Positions 1-6,313 of a DNA stretch of 10,360 nt are shown here, piece after piece (position 1 is the first letter of the stretch; the number at the start of each line of letters is the position of its first letter). The notes beneath the pieces are model-generated. The model searched no databases and was not told the origin of the DNA. It saw only the letters and a program-made list of their open reading frames with translations. The translations under genes were made by a program, and so were the position numbers. The stretch is from Armatimonadota bacterium (GTDB lineage Bacteria > Armatimonadota > UBA5829), in contig JAEWSK010000208.1 in NCBI GenBank assembly GCA_023398345.1, positions 1 to 10,360 of the forward strand, given 5' to 3'.

Positions 1-33
1 GTGGATGAGTTGCTAAAAGAGATACGCAGCTAG
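1..33 (+). CDS. C-terminal end of an unidentified protein (partial, truncated by window start)
   Basis: Frame 1 reads VDELLKEIRS and then TAG, while the other two + frames meet stop codons at once. The residues would fit the end of a charged amphipathic helix. Too little is present to name the protein. The strong terminator about 20 bases downstream supports a real gene ending here on the + strand. The frame choice is reasonable but rests on only ten codons. Confidence 0.5.
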   Translation: MDELLKEIRS

Positions 34-53
34 GCGTTATATAAAAACTAACT

Positions 54-90
54 AAAAATCGAATCCTCCAAACTGGGGGATTCGATTTTT
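54..90 (+). terminator. Rho-independent terminator, probably bidirectional
   Basis: A 16-bp stem pairs 54-69 with 75-90 around the loop AAACT, with a single T-G wobble. The stem ends in T5 on the + strand and also in T5 when read on the minus strand. It lies just after the stop codon of the gene entering from the left and before the tRNA promoter. Confidence 0.9.
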
Positions 91-160
91 GCATATGAGG
101 TCTGTGATACGAATTACAGCTTGAGTCCGAAAAAACCTCAAAGCAAATTTTGCATATGTG

Positions 161-180
161 ACTTACACGCCAGAGTAAGT
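161..180. repeat. Short inverted repeat just upstream of the tRNA-Glu promoter
   Basis: ACTTAC (161-166) and GTAAGT (175-180) are perfect inverted repeats with an 8-base spacer. They end one base before the proposed -35 box at 182. This could be an operator or an upstream promoter element, or it could be chance at this length. A direct repeat TTTTGCATATG also occurs at 87-97 and 148-158. Confidence 0.3.
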
Positions 181-181
181 A

Positions 182-211
182 TTGCCGATTGTGCACATTG
201 TCTGGTATAAT
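182..211 (+). promoter_or_regulatory. Sigma70-type promoter of tRNA-Glu
   Basis: The -35 box is TTGCCG (182-187) and the -10 box is a perfect TATAAT (206-211), 18 bp apart. TG at 203-204 adds an extended -10 element. The expected start near 218 gives only about five bases before the mature tRNA 5' end. The spacer contains the palindrome TGTGCACA (190-197). Confidence 0.8.
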
Positions 212-222
212 TTATCCAACGC

Positions 223-297
223 GGCGCCATGGTGCATCGGTTAGCACACGGCTCTTTCAAGGCCGGGAGAGGGGTTCAACTCCCCTTGGCGCCGCCA
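223..297 (+). tRNA. tRNA-Glu (anticodon UUC)
   Basis: The gene folds into a complete cloverleaf. The acceptor stem pairs GGCGCCA (223-229) with TGGCGCC (287-293). The D stem is GTGC/GCAC with loop ATCGGTTA. The anticodon stem CGGCT/GGCCG carries the loop CTTTCAA, which puts anticodon TTC at 256-258, reading Glu codons GAA and GAG. The T stem AGGGG/CCCCT has the standard loop TTCAACT. The discriminator base is G, and CCA (295-297) is encoded in the DNA. The gene stands alone with its own promoter. No clear terminator follows it. Confidence 0.97.
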
Positions 298-597
298 CTA
301 TTTCCCTCTCAAAAACCTCGTATTACGGTCCAATTTGCTAACATTATTCATCAATGAGTTTTCGACGCGTTTTACCGCCTCTGCAATTGCGTTTACTGCT
401 GCGGACTTTGATCCTATGCACCCGAAATTTTTAAGGCGTCCATGATGCTGATCTAATGGCGTGCATGGGATAAATGTGGTAGACTTGCTGCGCGGGCAGC
501 AAGAAATATGTGAATCTCAATGTGGGGCAAATCACGCAAAGTGTCTGATTGACGCTGGCTCATTTTAATGATTTCGAATGATGGAAAGGTGATGTTA
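298..597. other. Intergenic stretch after tRNA-Glu; no convincing gene
   Basis: Two things can be seen here. First, a perfect 8-bp stem with a GCGG loop spans 484-503 (CTTGCTGC/GCAGCAAG). It has no T tract on either side, so it is not a standard terminator. Second, the minus strand has an open frame of 72 codons from 516 down to a TAG at 298-300, directly against the tRNA 3' end. That frame has no early start codon. It could be a decayed gene end or chance. No clear promoter for the gene at 598 was found. Confidence 0.5.
484..503. repeat. Perfect 8-bp hairpin in the leader of the 598-960 gene
   Basis: CTTGCTGC (484-491) and GCAGCAAG (496-503) enclose the loop GCGG. The hairpin lies about 95 bases before the start codon at 598. 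No T run follows on either strand, so a leader structure or mRNA feature is more likely than termination. Confidence 0.45.
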
Positions 598-960
598 ATG
601 CGAGCTATTGTTGCTATTGTTGTTGGTTTGATTGCTGCCAATGTGACGAGAAATTGCCTGCCGAATGCATCAGTTACTGCCTGGACGGTTGCAGGAATAG
701 TTGTGGGAGCGTCTTTGTCAGGTTTCATAGCTCTGAGCAAAGCCTGGCTTTGGGGCTTTATCGTGGGAGCAATTGATGCCGCCATTAGCGCATTTTTAAT
801 TTGGTTTGTATGGACACCAGCCGGTAATCATCAATTTCCTGTAGGTTGGGATCATCTCCTCGGTAGACTACTTTTAGTAGAGCCTGTCATAGGACTTATT
901 GTAGCCGAGATTATCCATCGTGGAGCATTATACCTGGGTGTTCGCAGACATGCTGTCTAG
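598..960 (+). CDS. Small hydrophobic membrane protein, unknown function
   Basis: This gene of 120 codons encodes a strongly hydrophobic protein with about four membrane segments, near residues 2-16, 26-47, 50-72 and 88-106. Segments 1 to 3 are rich in small residues (Gly, Ala), as in tightly packed helices. The C-terminus is short and basic (GVRRHAV). I chose the ATG at 598 because AAAGGTG (585-591) lies six bases before it. The in-frame ATG at 568 and the ATG at 592 have poorer Shine-Dalgarno spacing. I do not recognise a family. Its last 33 bases overlap the 3' end of the convergent minus-strand gene at 928-1200. It has no obvious terminator. Confidence 0.65.
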   Translation: MRAIVAIVVGLIAANVTRNCLPNASVTAWTVAGIVVGASLSGFIALSKAWLWGFIVGAIDAAISAFLIWFVWTPAGNHQFPVGWDHLLGRLLLVEPVIGLIVAEIIHRGALYLGVRRHAV

Positions 961-1200
961 TTGTGCTGAAGACGTAGCTGTTTGTTGTATCTCATGTAAT
1001 CGGCTGTAAGGTGTGTGCCCAGGCACATCCGCACCAGAGTCTGTGTGCACAACTCTCTCAATGCAACTGGCACAAACATAGGAGGCAAGACACCATTTCT
1101 TGCTTACTTTGCGCTTGACCAGCTTACCATCGGGCATAGGCAGTTCCAGTTCTATCTTCTCACCGAAAAGCCTGTCGCGCCAGCCCAAGTCAAATCTCAT
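928..1200 (-). CDS. Small Cys-containing hypothetical protein
   Basis: This 90-residue frame lies 30 bases downstream of the membrane-protein gene at 1231-1902, on the same strand, so the two are probably co-transcribed. The first 36 residues look like an ordered domain, with alternating charged and hydrophobic residues (GEKIELELPMPDGKLVKRKV) ending in KKW. A Cys-rich stretch follows (C37, C43, C46), and then a Ser/Thr-rich tail that looks disordered. The start ATG at 1200 has only a weak ribosome site (GGTG). Codon choice looks natural. The family is not recognised. The 3' end overlaps the convergent gene at 598-960 by 33 bases. Part of its coding DNA (1039-1091) has an inverted, degenerate copy at 1971-2012. 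Confidence 0.6.
   Translation of the reverse strand: MRFDLGWRDRLFGEKIELELPMPDGKLVKRKVSKKWCLASYVCASCIERVVHTDSGADVPGHTPYSRLHEIQQTATSSAQLDSMSANTQV
1039..1091. repeat. Imperfect inverted duplication, copy A (inside the 928-1200 gene)
   Basis: Read on the minus strand, this segment starts GTCTTGCC and contains TTGAGAGAGTTGTGCACACA. It aligns with + strand 1971-2012 with few mismatches and short gaps; the largest is about nine bases, present only in this copy. The longest exact block is AGTTGTGCACACA, 13 bases. The two copies flank the membrane-protein gene at 1231-1902 in opposite orientation. Confidence 0.65.
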
Positions 1201-1230
1201 AGCGGCACCGTCGATGTATCAGCAATTCCC

Positions 1231-1902
1231 TCAATGCACCTTTTCTGTAGGCAACTGCCCGTACTCTGAGAAACGCCCAACAACCTCCGGGTATTTCTCG
1301 GCGAACTGCTGGTAGGCTTGCCACCAACTCTCGGGGCAAAGCTCCTCTTCTGACACGTCTACATTGGTGTCCAATCCTAGAGCGCTCGCGTGAAGGCGAT
1401 AGGCGTTGACGAAGTTGATCTCGGAGCCGAACACTGCCAGCCCTGATTGACGATGAATGTTTTTCGCCTGCATGAATTCGAACATCCAGTTGCAGCACGA
1501 TGCCGCCCACGTTCCCAGATAGAATGCCAATACACCGTGCCAGCCTACAAACACGAAACCACCTACCACTTGTGCGGCCAGTATCAGTCCAAAACCGCTG
1601 AAGTAGCTGTAGGCCGTGCCGAGGCCAGGTAGCCCGGAGACCAGATACATGCCCCTACGAGTGATAAAGGAGCCAATCAATGAAGCAACGAATACGGCAA
1701 GGCCAAGGTGCAACGGAGGGATATGGGTAACGACACACTCTATGCCCACAATAAGCGAGAGTACGGAGGGGATGTGCTCCAGTCCTTCCGTTGTTTTCAG
1801 AACTCGCCAAGCATCAACCCTGGGATACAGCCGAGCTATAAGAGCAAAGGCGTAGTCCATGGGTAGCCGGATCTTCAGCCCTCTGGGCGTGTAGATCGCC
1901 AT
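1231..1902 (-). CDS. Conserved-looking integral membrane protein, unknown function
   Basis: The 223-residue product has a short cytoplasmic-looking N-terminus (MAIYTPRGLKIRLPMDYAFA). About four hydrophobic segments follow, near residues 44-60, 64-80, 99-120 and 121-139. A soluble C-terminal part of about 80 residues follows, with an acidic patch (VDVSEEEL) and an aromatic helix (ESWWQAYQQFAEKYPEVVGR). The ATG at 1902 has a strong ribosome site, AGGAGG (1908-1913), five bases away. A good promoter at 2059-2087 gives a leader of about 150 bases. The small gene at 928-1200 follows after 30 bases and is likely in the same transcript. I recognise no family. A membrane-anchored protein with a cytosolic or periplasmic tail is all that can be supported. 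Confidence 0.8.
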   Translation of the reverse strand: MAIYTPRGLKIRLPMDYAFALIARLYPRVDAWRVLKTTEGLEHIPSVLSLIVGIECVVTHIPPLHLGLAVFVASLIGSFITRRGMYLVSGLPGLGTAYSYFSGFGLILAAQVVGGFVFVGWHGVLAFYLGTWAASCCNWMFEFMQAKNIHRQSGLAVFGSEINFVNAYRLHASALGLDTNVDVSEEELCPESWWQAYQQFAEKYPEVVGRFSEYGQLPTEKVH

Positions 1903-1970
1903 CGTTCCCTCCTTCCTCTCTTCAAAGAGCTATCCTGCTATGTTCGTTGCCGCGGACGCAAATTCCTGCT

Positions 1971-2012
1971 GTCTTGCCCCTTATGTTGTGTTGAGAAGTT
2001 GTGCACACAAAC
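1971..2012. repeat. Imperfect inverted duplication, copy B (leader of the 1231-1902 gene)
   Basis: On the + strand this reads GTCTTGCC, then TATGTT, GTG, TTGAGA and AGTTGTGCACACA, in the same order as the minus strand of 1039-1091. It lies between the start codon at 1902 and the promoter at 2059-2087. No intact gene is present here, so this looks like a decayed partial copy or a conserved structural element. Confidence 0.65.
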
Positions 2013-2058
2013 TTCGGCGATGCTGCTTGCAACCAAGCGAACATAATATTTAACTCGA

Positions 2059-2087
2059 ATTATACTCCATCCGCCATGCTCTTGCAA
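2059..2087 (-). promoter_or_regulatory. Promoter for the 1231-1902 / 928-1200 gene pair
   Basis: On the minus strand the -35 box is TTGCAA (2082-2087) and the -10 box is a perfect TATAAT (2059-2064), with the optimal 17-bp spacer. It lies directly after the terminator of the upstream sugar operon, as expected for a new transcription unit. Confidence 0.7.
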
Positions 2088-2135
2088 AAACGGCGTATGC
2101 AGCAGCGGCGTGTTTGTCGGCTTTCTTAATGATGT

Positions 2136-2172
2136 AAAAAAGCCCGGTAAAGCATCGTATGCAATACCGGGC
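2136..2172 (-). terminator. Rho-independent terminator of the mannose operon
   Basis: On the minus strand an 8-bp stem GCCCGGTA/TACCGGGC (2165-2172 with 2142-2149) encloses a second stem GCAT/ATGC (2152-2155 with 2159-2162). A run of six T follows (complement of 2136-2141). It lies 20 bases after the stop of the sugar kinase gene. Confidence 0.93.
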
Positions 2173-2191
2173 GGAGCTACTAATGATTGTC

Positions 2192-3385
2192 TTATTTGGA
2201 GCGGTCGTTTTTGCCGATCCAAACTCCCATGCCTTCGTCGTATCTCCAGTTTTTCACTGGTGCAGTCAGCTTGTGCTTCGGTCTGTCCTGAGCCGCCATT
2301 TCAATTGTCTCGTCCCAGGTCTTAACGCCGCTGATAGCGTCCATTTTTGTAATATTCTGGCTGCCGACGGTGCAAGCAATTCGAATAGCTTCCTCGATTG
2401 ACTTTCCGTTTAGGTATGCTGCGAGGAAACCGGCAATGCTGCTGTCGCCTGAACCGGTCGCTGATGCAACGGGAATGTTATATGCCTCTTCATGCAGCTC
2501 TCTGTTTGCCCACGAATCCAAGTCGGCCGGCTGTGCTGGCCCCATGTTGGATAGGGCTTCTTTTGATGCGGTTCTGAGGTAGAAACCGCGGTATCCGCTC
2601 TTGCATGTGGCAATTTTCGGCCCCATTGCCAGCAGTTTGTCGCCAAGTTCATTGAGCATATCCAGCGTCAAAGGTTCAAGAATATCGTGTCCTGACCCAT
2701 GCGACTGCAGATAGTCGAACTTGGGGCGATCTATCATGAACATTGTCTCTTCCACGCTGGGCAGATATATGTCGACGTAGGGCAGAAGTCGCTTCAATAG
2801 CGATTCCCAGTCCACCTTGCCGGATTCGGACTTTGCGTCCGGCAGTGACATATCAAGCGATGTGGTGATTCCCATTTCCTTAACTCGCTTGAATATCTTA
2901 ACCAGCTCGCTGCCGCCGTCGGAGTAAATTTTCTTCATCAGCGGCGGATAGCCGAAGTGGAAGATTTTTGCTTTTGAGACCACATCATAATCGATGTCGT
3001 CAGCGCAAAACGTGTTGTTTGCGCCCGGATTATGGAGAAATATGCGGTCTATGCCCGGAGGTGCGAGAGCTACAGTGTATGAAGTCTCCTCGCCATCTAC
3101 AACAGTCATGCTGTCGGATAGACCTCTTTTTTCTAAAAGACCGAGCAGTCCTTTTCCAAAGAAGTCATTTCCTATCTTGCCCATGAGCTTTGTTTTGATG
3201 CCCAAGGTGACAAGGTTGATGCCTGTGTTTGAGACCGGCCCACCGCTGGATACTACACAGTTCTTGACATTAACAAGTTTCCCAGGCACAAGTATTTTTG
3301 ACATATCACGTACGTCCGATTCGGGAAATACTGGTATGACGTCAAAGCATATATGGCCTGCTACTACGACTTGTACATCTTCCAT
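2192..3385 (-). CDS. PfkB-family carbohydrate kinase (ribokinase-like)
   Basis: The protein is expected to phosphorylate a sugar with ATP in the cytosol. The N-terminal strand VVVAGHICFDV (7-17) and the Gly-rich substrate loop SSGGPVSNTGINL (47-59) are typical of PfkB kinases. So are the following GKIGNDFFGKGLL (69-81) and the C-terminal signature ATGSGDSSIAGFLAAYLNG (309-327), where D314 is the expected catalytic base. At 397 residues it is longer than the usual 300-340; extra sequence lies near 220-240, 278-300 and at the C-terminus. Family membership is clear but the substrate is not. Downstream of a mannose/fructose isomerase, fructose is the natural guess. The ribosome site AGGAGA (3398-3403) lies 12 bases from the ATG, slightly far. 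A hairpin separates it from the GH38 gene. It is the last gene of the operon. Confidence 0.93.
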   Translation of the reverse strand: MEDVQVVVAGHICFDVIPVFPESDVRDMSKILVPGKLVNVKNCVVSSGGPVSNTGINLVTLGIKTKLMGKIGNDFFGKGLLGLLEKRGLSDSMTVVDGEETSYTVALAPPGIDRIFLHNPGANNTFCADDIDYDVVSKAKIFHFGYPPLMKKIYSDGGSELVKIFKRVKEMGITTSLDMSLPDAKSESGKVDWESLLKRLLPYVDIYLPSVEETMFMIDRPKFDYLQSHGSGHDILEPLTLDMLNELGDKLLAMGPKIATCKSGYRGFYLRTASKEALSNMGPAQPADLDSWANRELHEEAYNIPVASATGSGDSSIAGFLAAYLNGKSIEEAIRIACTVGSQNITKMDAISGVKTWDETIEMAAQDRPKHKLTAPVKNWRYDEGMGVWIGKNDRSK

Positions 3386-3406
3386 TTTGTTGATTGTTCT
3401 CCTGTT

Positions 3407-3435
3407 AATGCCTCCCGAATCATACGGGAGGCATT
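3407..3435. repeat. Strong intercistronic hairpin between GH38 and kinase genes
   Basis: AATGCCTCCCG (3407-3417) and CGGGAGGCATT (3425-3435) form a perfect 11-bp stem with a 7-base loop. In the minus-strand transcript it falls between the GH38 stop codon and the kinase ribosome site at 3398-3403. No T run follows, so complete termination is unlikely. It may protect the upstream mRNA from decay or set the ratio of the two products. Confidence 0.8.
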
Positions 3436-3450
3436 GATAAAATATACTAA

Positions 3451-6279
3451 CTATTCGAATTCTATTTCGATTGTGATTATCTTGTTTGTCTGCGCTTCGA
3501 CTTTGACGTCATGCCCATTGCTCACGCCAATTTCCGTTTCGCGCTCCTCATTCATGTTGGTGATATACGCGCACTTCACTTCTTTAGCAAAATGCAGCGT
3601 CCCCTGCGCAGCATCCGACGAAGGGTTGAACATTCGCACTATGAATGAATCGCGATCCTCGGCTTTTTTGAAGCACGAAACAACCAGCTTGTCTGATTTT
3701 AACTCGTAGAAGCTGTTGTCAAGAGGCAACGTGCCCAAATTATGCCACATTGTCTGCACAGGAAGCATCGGCACATTGAAGTCTATCGCTTCATCGTAGA
3801 CATTTCCCTGCTCCCAATCGCCCATGTGAGGATACACGGCATAATTGAACTCAAGCTTGCCTTGCAGTTGGCTGCCTTTCTGCGCCGGATATTCGCTTAC
3901 AACGTGATAATCCGTGCAGATGGATGCTCGCACGCTTCGGAACAGAGTGATTGCGAGGGTTCTCTCGGCATCGTCCATTGCCTCATATTCTCCAAGGCAA
4001 TCGTTCACTACCGAGAGCCCCGATTTTCCGTCGCTCAGATCGACGAAGTATTGCTGTGGCAATATCTCCATTCCCGGAGTGTACTCACCGTTTTTATCTT
4101 TTACCGGCACAACAGGGCGCTTGTCCACTGTGAAATGACCTGCTGAACACGCATTTTTCGCTTGAATGCCCGTCGGGAACAACGCTCGCATCCGATGGTC
4201 TTCAACAGTGTTGTCGATTACTGTGCGTATGTCTACTCTTTCAGAGCCGCGCTTAAGGGTGAGATAGGTAACGATCTTGAGTTCCTTCTCGTTATCGACC
4301 CTGCGGCTTTCGCCATCGATTCCTGTGTAGTTCTTGGGTACCAGGCACTTCTCCGGCAGTTGCATTTTTATTTCTATGCCGACTGTCGCGCACAGAGGAC
4401 CATTTTCTTCGATCCATGTTCTCGCCTGTGCATTCCGAGTGCTGTAGATTCGATTGTGATACGGCGGATGATATATCCAGTAGTTACCGGAATCTCCGGC
4501 ATCCTCGAAGTAGTTCATGTCATTGAACACTTTGCCGGTGGCCTTCTGCGTGAGATCGAACGTTCCATTGCTGTTGATCTTTACGCGAAGATGCTCGTTT
4601 TCGAGTATATTGTGGCAGCACATTATATCTTGGCCCTTGCTTGTGCAGCAAGCCTGCCCGAATATAGTGTTTCTGCCGAATCGCACGCCCGGTACCACCT
4701 TGTAAGTGCTGTATCCTCCGGCCGGCACATTATCCGCGTTTATGAACAGCTCATGCCTGTCAATGTAGTAAGGCCACGGTCTGGAATTTCTGTCATGAAC
4801 GACAGCGTCGCGCGATATTCGAGAAATCGACTGTATCTCGACTGGGTTGCCATCGGCATCGACAACGCTGAAATCCCAGAAGTTCTCATCGCGTGGAATG
4901 TCCACGGAGATCTTCATCACGTTGCTCCGCGTTTTCCATGACGGGTTGATAACAACTATGAACTGATCTTCGGGTTTATAGGCGGAGAAATCGATCGACT
5001 TCAGAATTTCGCCTATCGCGTTTTCAGATACTACGTCCGCCAACTCGATTGCCTGATTGAGCCTGTACATGACGTCATTTACCGTCTTATCCTGTGTGAC
5101 TCCGTTTATAGAGTCATGAGGATGCGACTTCATCATATAATCCCAAGCAAGCGCCAGATACGATCTCGGATACTTGGCCTGTAGGTTCGTGTCCGCCAGT
5201 GCCGACAGCGGTTCCGCTGTGTGTATAAGCATGTTCTGCGCTTTTTTGTTGAGCTGTTTTATAGGCGCGCGTGTCGCCGCGGCATTGAGTGTTCCGGCGG
5301 ACGGCGGGCCGTCGCGCAGTTCGCCCTTTATAACGCGAAGCTTGGAAGAGTCGATTGATTCTTTCAGCGCGTTGACATAGTCATTAAGTGTGGCATGTTC
5401 AAACTCCTTGTCGTCGAACATGTTATTTGCTTCGGATATGATCCGGCCCAAAGCAGGCACGGCAGAGGTGAAGTCGCAGCCGCACAGAAACAGCCTGTCT
5501 TCCTGCGCCAGAGTGTCATTTGTCTCGTTCCAAGCTCTCTGTATGCCGTCCTTTAGCGCCTCGCCGTGGTAGTCTTTCGGATTTGTGACTTTAAAATGGT
5601 CTCGCTCGCTGCATTTTTCGTCAGCCCTGTGGAAGACTACTCCTGCAACCTGCGGGCCGAATTTGTAATCCGGTCCAAAATAGTTGGCTCCGTACGACGC
5701 TGAGATACATGCGTTCATAAAGAAGCTGTGCCTGCCGCCTGGCCCCAGCCTTGAGGTCAACACTCTTGTTCCATCAGGTGACTCCCATAGGAACTCGGCG
5801 TTTGGTGCGTGCTCAGTTGTTATTCTCTTTGCAGTTACAATGAAGTCGATACCGAAACCGGCGTGTATTTGCGGGAACTGAGCAATCTGGCCCCACCCGA
5901 AGCTGGTGTATCCGATTTTAAGACAACTGCCCAAGCTGTTGGAATATCTGATTCCCTTTAGCAGGTTTCTGACGAGACACTCCGCGTCCAGCGGCCACGT
6001 ATCCGGCAATGTGAACCACGGGCCGACTATTATCCGCCCGGCCTTCACGTAACTCTTAATCTTGTCTTCTGCCTCCGGTCGTATAAGCAGATAGTCTTCA
6101 ATGGGCACGCTTTGCCCATCCATCAGGAAACATCTGTAGGATGGATCGGTATCCAACAGTTCAAGGATCTCGTCCATCAATTCGACGAGCAGATGCCTTG
6201 TTTTCCATATAGGATATCGCCACTCCCTGTCCCAATGGGTATGCGGCACAATATAGCCTTTACTCTTATTTTCCTTCAT
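3451..6279 (-). CDS. Glycoside hydrolase family 38 (alpha-mannosidase-like), nucleophile Asp replaced
   Basis: GH38 enzymes are zinc-dependent retaining alpha-mannosidases. At 942 residues this is close to bacterial members such as MngB. Visible features in order: VPHTHWDREW (11-20), with H15 and D17 as zinc ligands by family analogy; GPW (86-88); KIGYTSFGWGQIAQFPQI (121-138); CGCDF (266-270), where the family has its acid/base region; and SHPHDSING (385-393), with H388 as zinc ligand. Beta-rich C-terminal domains follow, including a KKAEDRDSFIVRMFNPS stretch (871-887) like MngB. In the family pattern KIGYLPDSFG the Asp is nucleophile and zinc ligand. Here the ungapped match puts F127 in its place and no Asp is near. 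There is no signal peptide, so it should be cytosolic and act on imported oligosaccharides. GGAGA (6286-6290) lies six bases before the ATG. It is the middle gene of the operon, 34 bases after the isomerase. Assignment to the family is firm; activity is uncertain. Confidence 0.93.
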   Translation of the reverse strand: MKENKSKGYIVPHTHWDREWRYPIWKTRHLLVELMDEILELLDTDPSYRCFLMDGQSVPIEDYLLIRPEAEDKIKSYVKAGRIIVGPWFTLPDTWPLDAECLVRNLLKGIRYSNSLGSCLKIGYTSFGWGQIAQFPQIHAGFGIDFIVTAKRITTEHAPNAEFLWESPDGTRVLTSRLGPGGRHSFFMNACISASYGANYFGPDYKFGPQVAGVVFHRADEKCSERDHFKVTNPKDYHGEALKDGIQRAWNETNDTLAQEDRLFLCGCDFTSAVPALGRIISEANNMFDDKEFEHATLNDYVNALKESIDSSKLRVIKGELRDGPPSAGTLNAAATRAPIKQLNKKAQNMLIHTAEPLSALADTNLQAKYPRSYLALAWDYMMKSHPHDSINGVTQDKTVNDVMYRLNQAIELADVVSENAIGEILKSIDFSAYKPEDQFIVVINPSWKTRSNVMKISVDIPRDENFWDFSVVDADGNPVEIQSISRISRDAVVHDRNSRPWPYYIDRHELFINADNVPAGGYSTYKVVPGVRFGRNTIFGQACCTSKGQDIMCCHNILENEHLRVKINSNGTFDLTQKATGKVFNDMNYFEDAGDSGNYWIYHPPYHNRIYSTRNAQARTWIEENGPLCATVGIEIKMQLPEKCLVPKNYTGIDGESRRVDNEKELKIVTYLTLKRGSERVDIRTVIDNTVEDHRMRALFPTGIQAKNACSAGHFTVDKRPVVPVKDKNGEYTPGMEILPQQYFVDLSDGKSGLSVVNDCLGEYEAMDDAERTLAITLFRSVRASICTDYHVVSEYPAQKGSQLQGKLEFNYAVYPHMGDWEQGNVYDEAIDFNVPMLPVQTMWHNLGTLPLDNSFYELKSDKLVVSCFKKAEDRDSFIVRMFNPSSDAAQGTLHFAKEVKCAYITNMNEERETEIGVSNGHDVKVEAQTNKIITIEIEFE

Positions 6280-6313
6280 ATGGGGTCTCCGTTTAAACTA
6301 TTTACGCATCTAT

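Noticed and set aside
453..785. Open frame of 110 codons on the minus strand
   Set aside because: It overlaps the + strand membrane-protein gene at 598 and has no ribosome site; it looks like a shadow.
1015..1315. Two + strand frames antisense to the 928-1200 gene
   Set aside because: They have no ribosome site, compete with the minus-strand frame that follows 1231-1902 closely, and show no family features.
1231..1902. Membrane gene as cargo of a mobile element bounded by inverted repeats
   Set aside because: The inverted repeats are internal and imperfect, there are no target-site duplications, and no transposase is present.
1938..2222. Minus-strand frame of 94 codons between kinase and membrane gene
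   Set aside because: It begins inside the kinase 3' end and runs through the terminator at 2136-2172 and the promoter at 2059-2087.
2994..3437. Open frame of 147 codons on the + strand
   Set aside because: It is antisense to the PfkB kinase gene and reads as low-quality protein without domain features.
4162..4941. Open frame of 259 codons on the + strand
   Set aside because: It lies fully antisense to the GH38 gene, has no family features or ribosome site, and is explained by the codon bias of the real gene.
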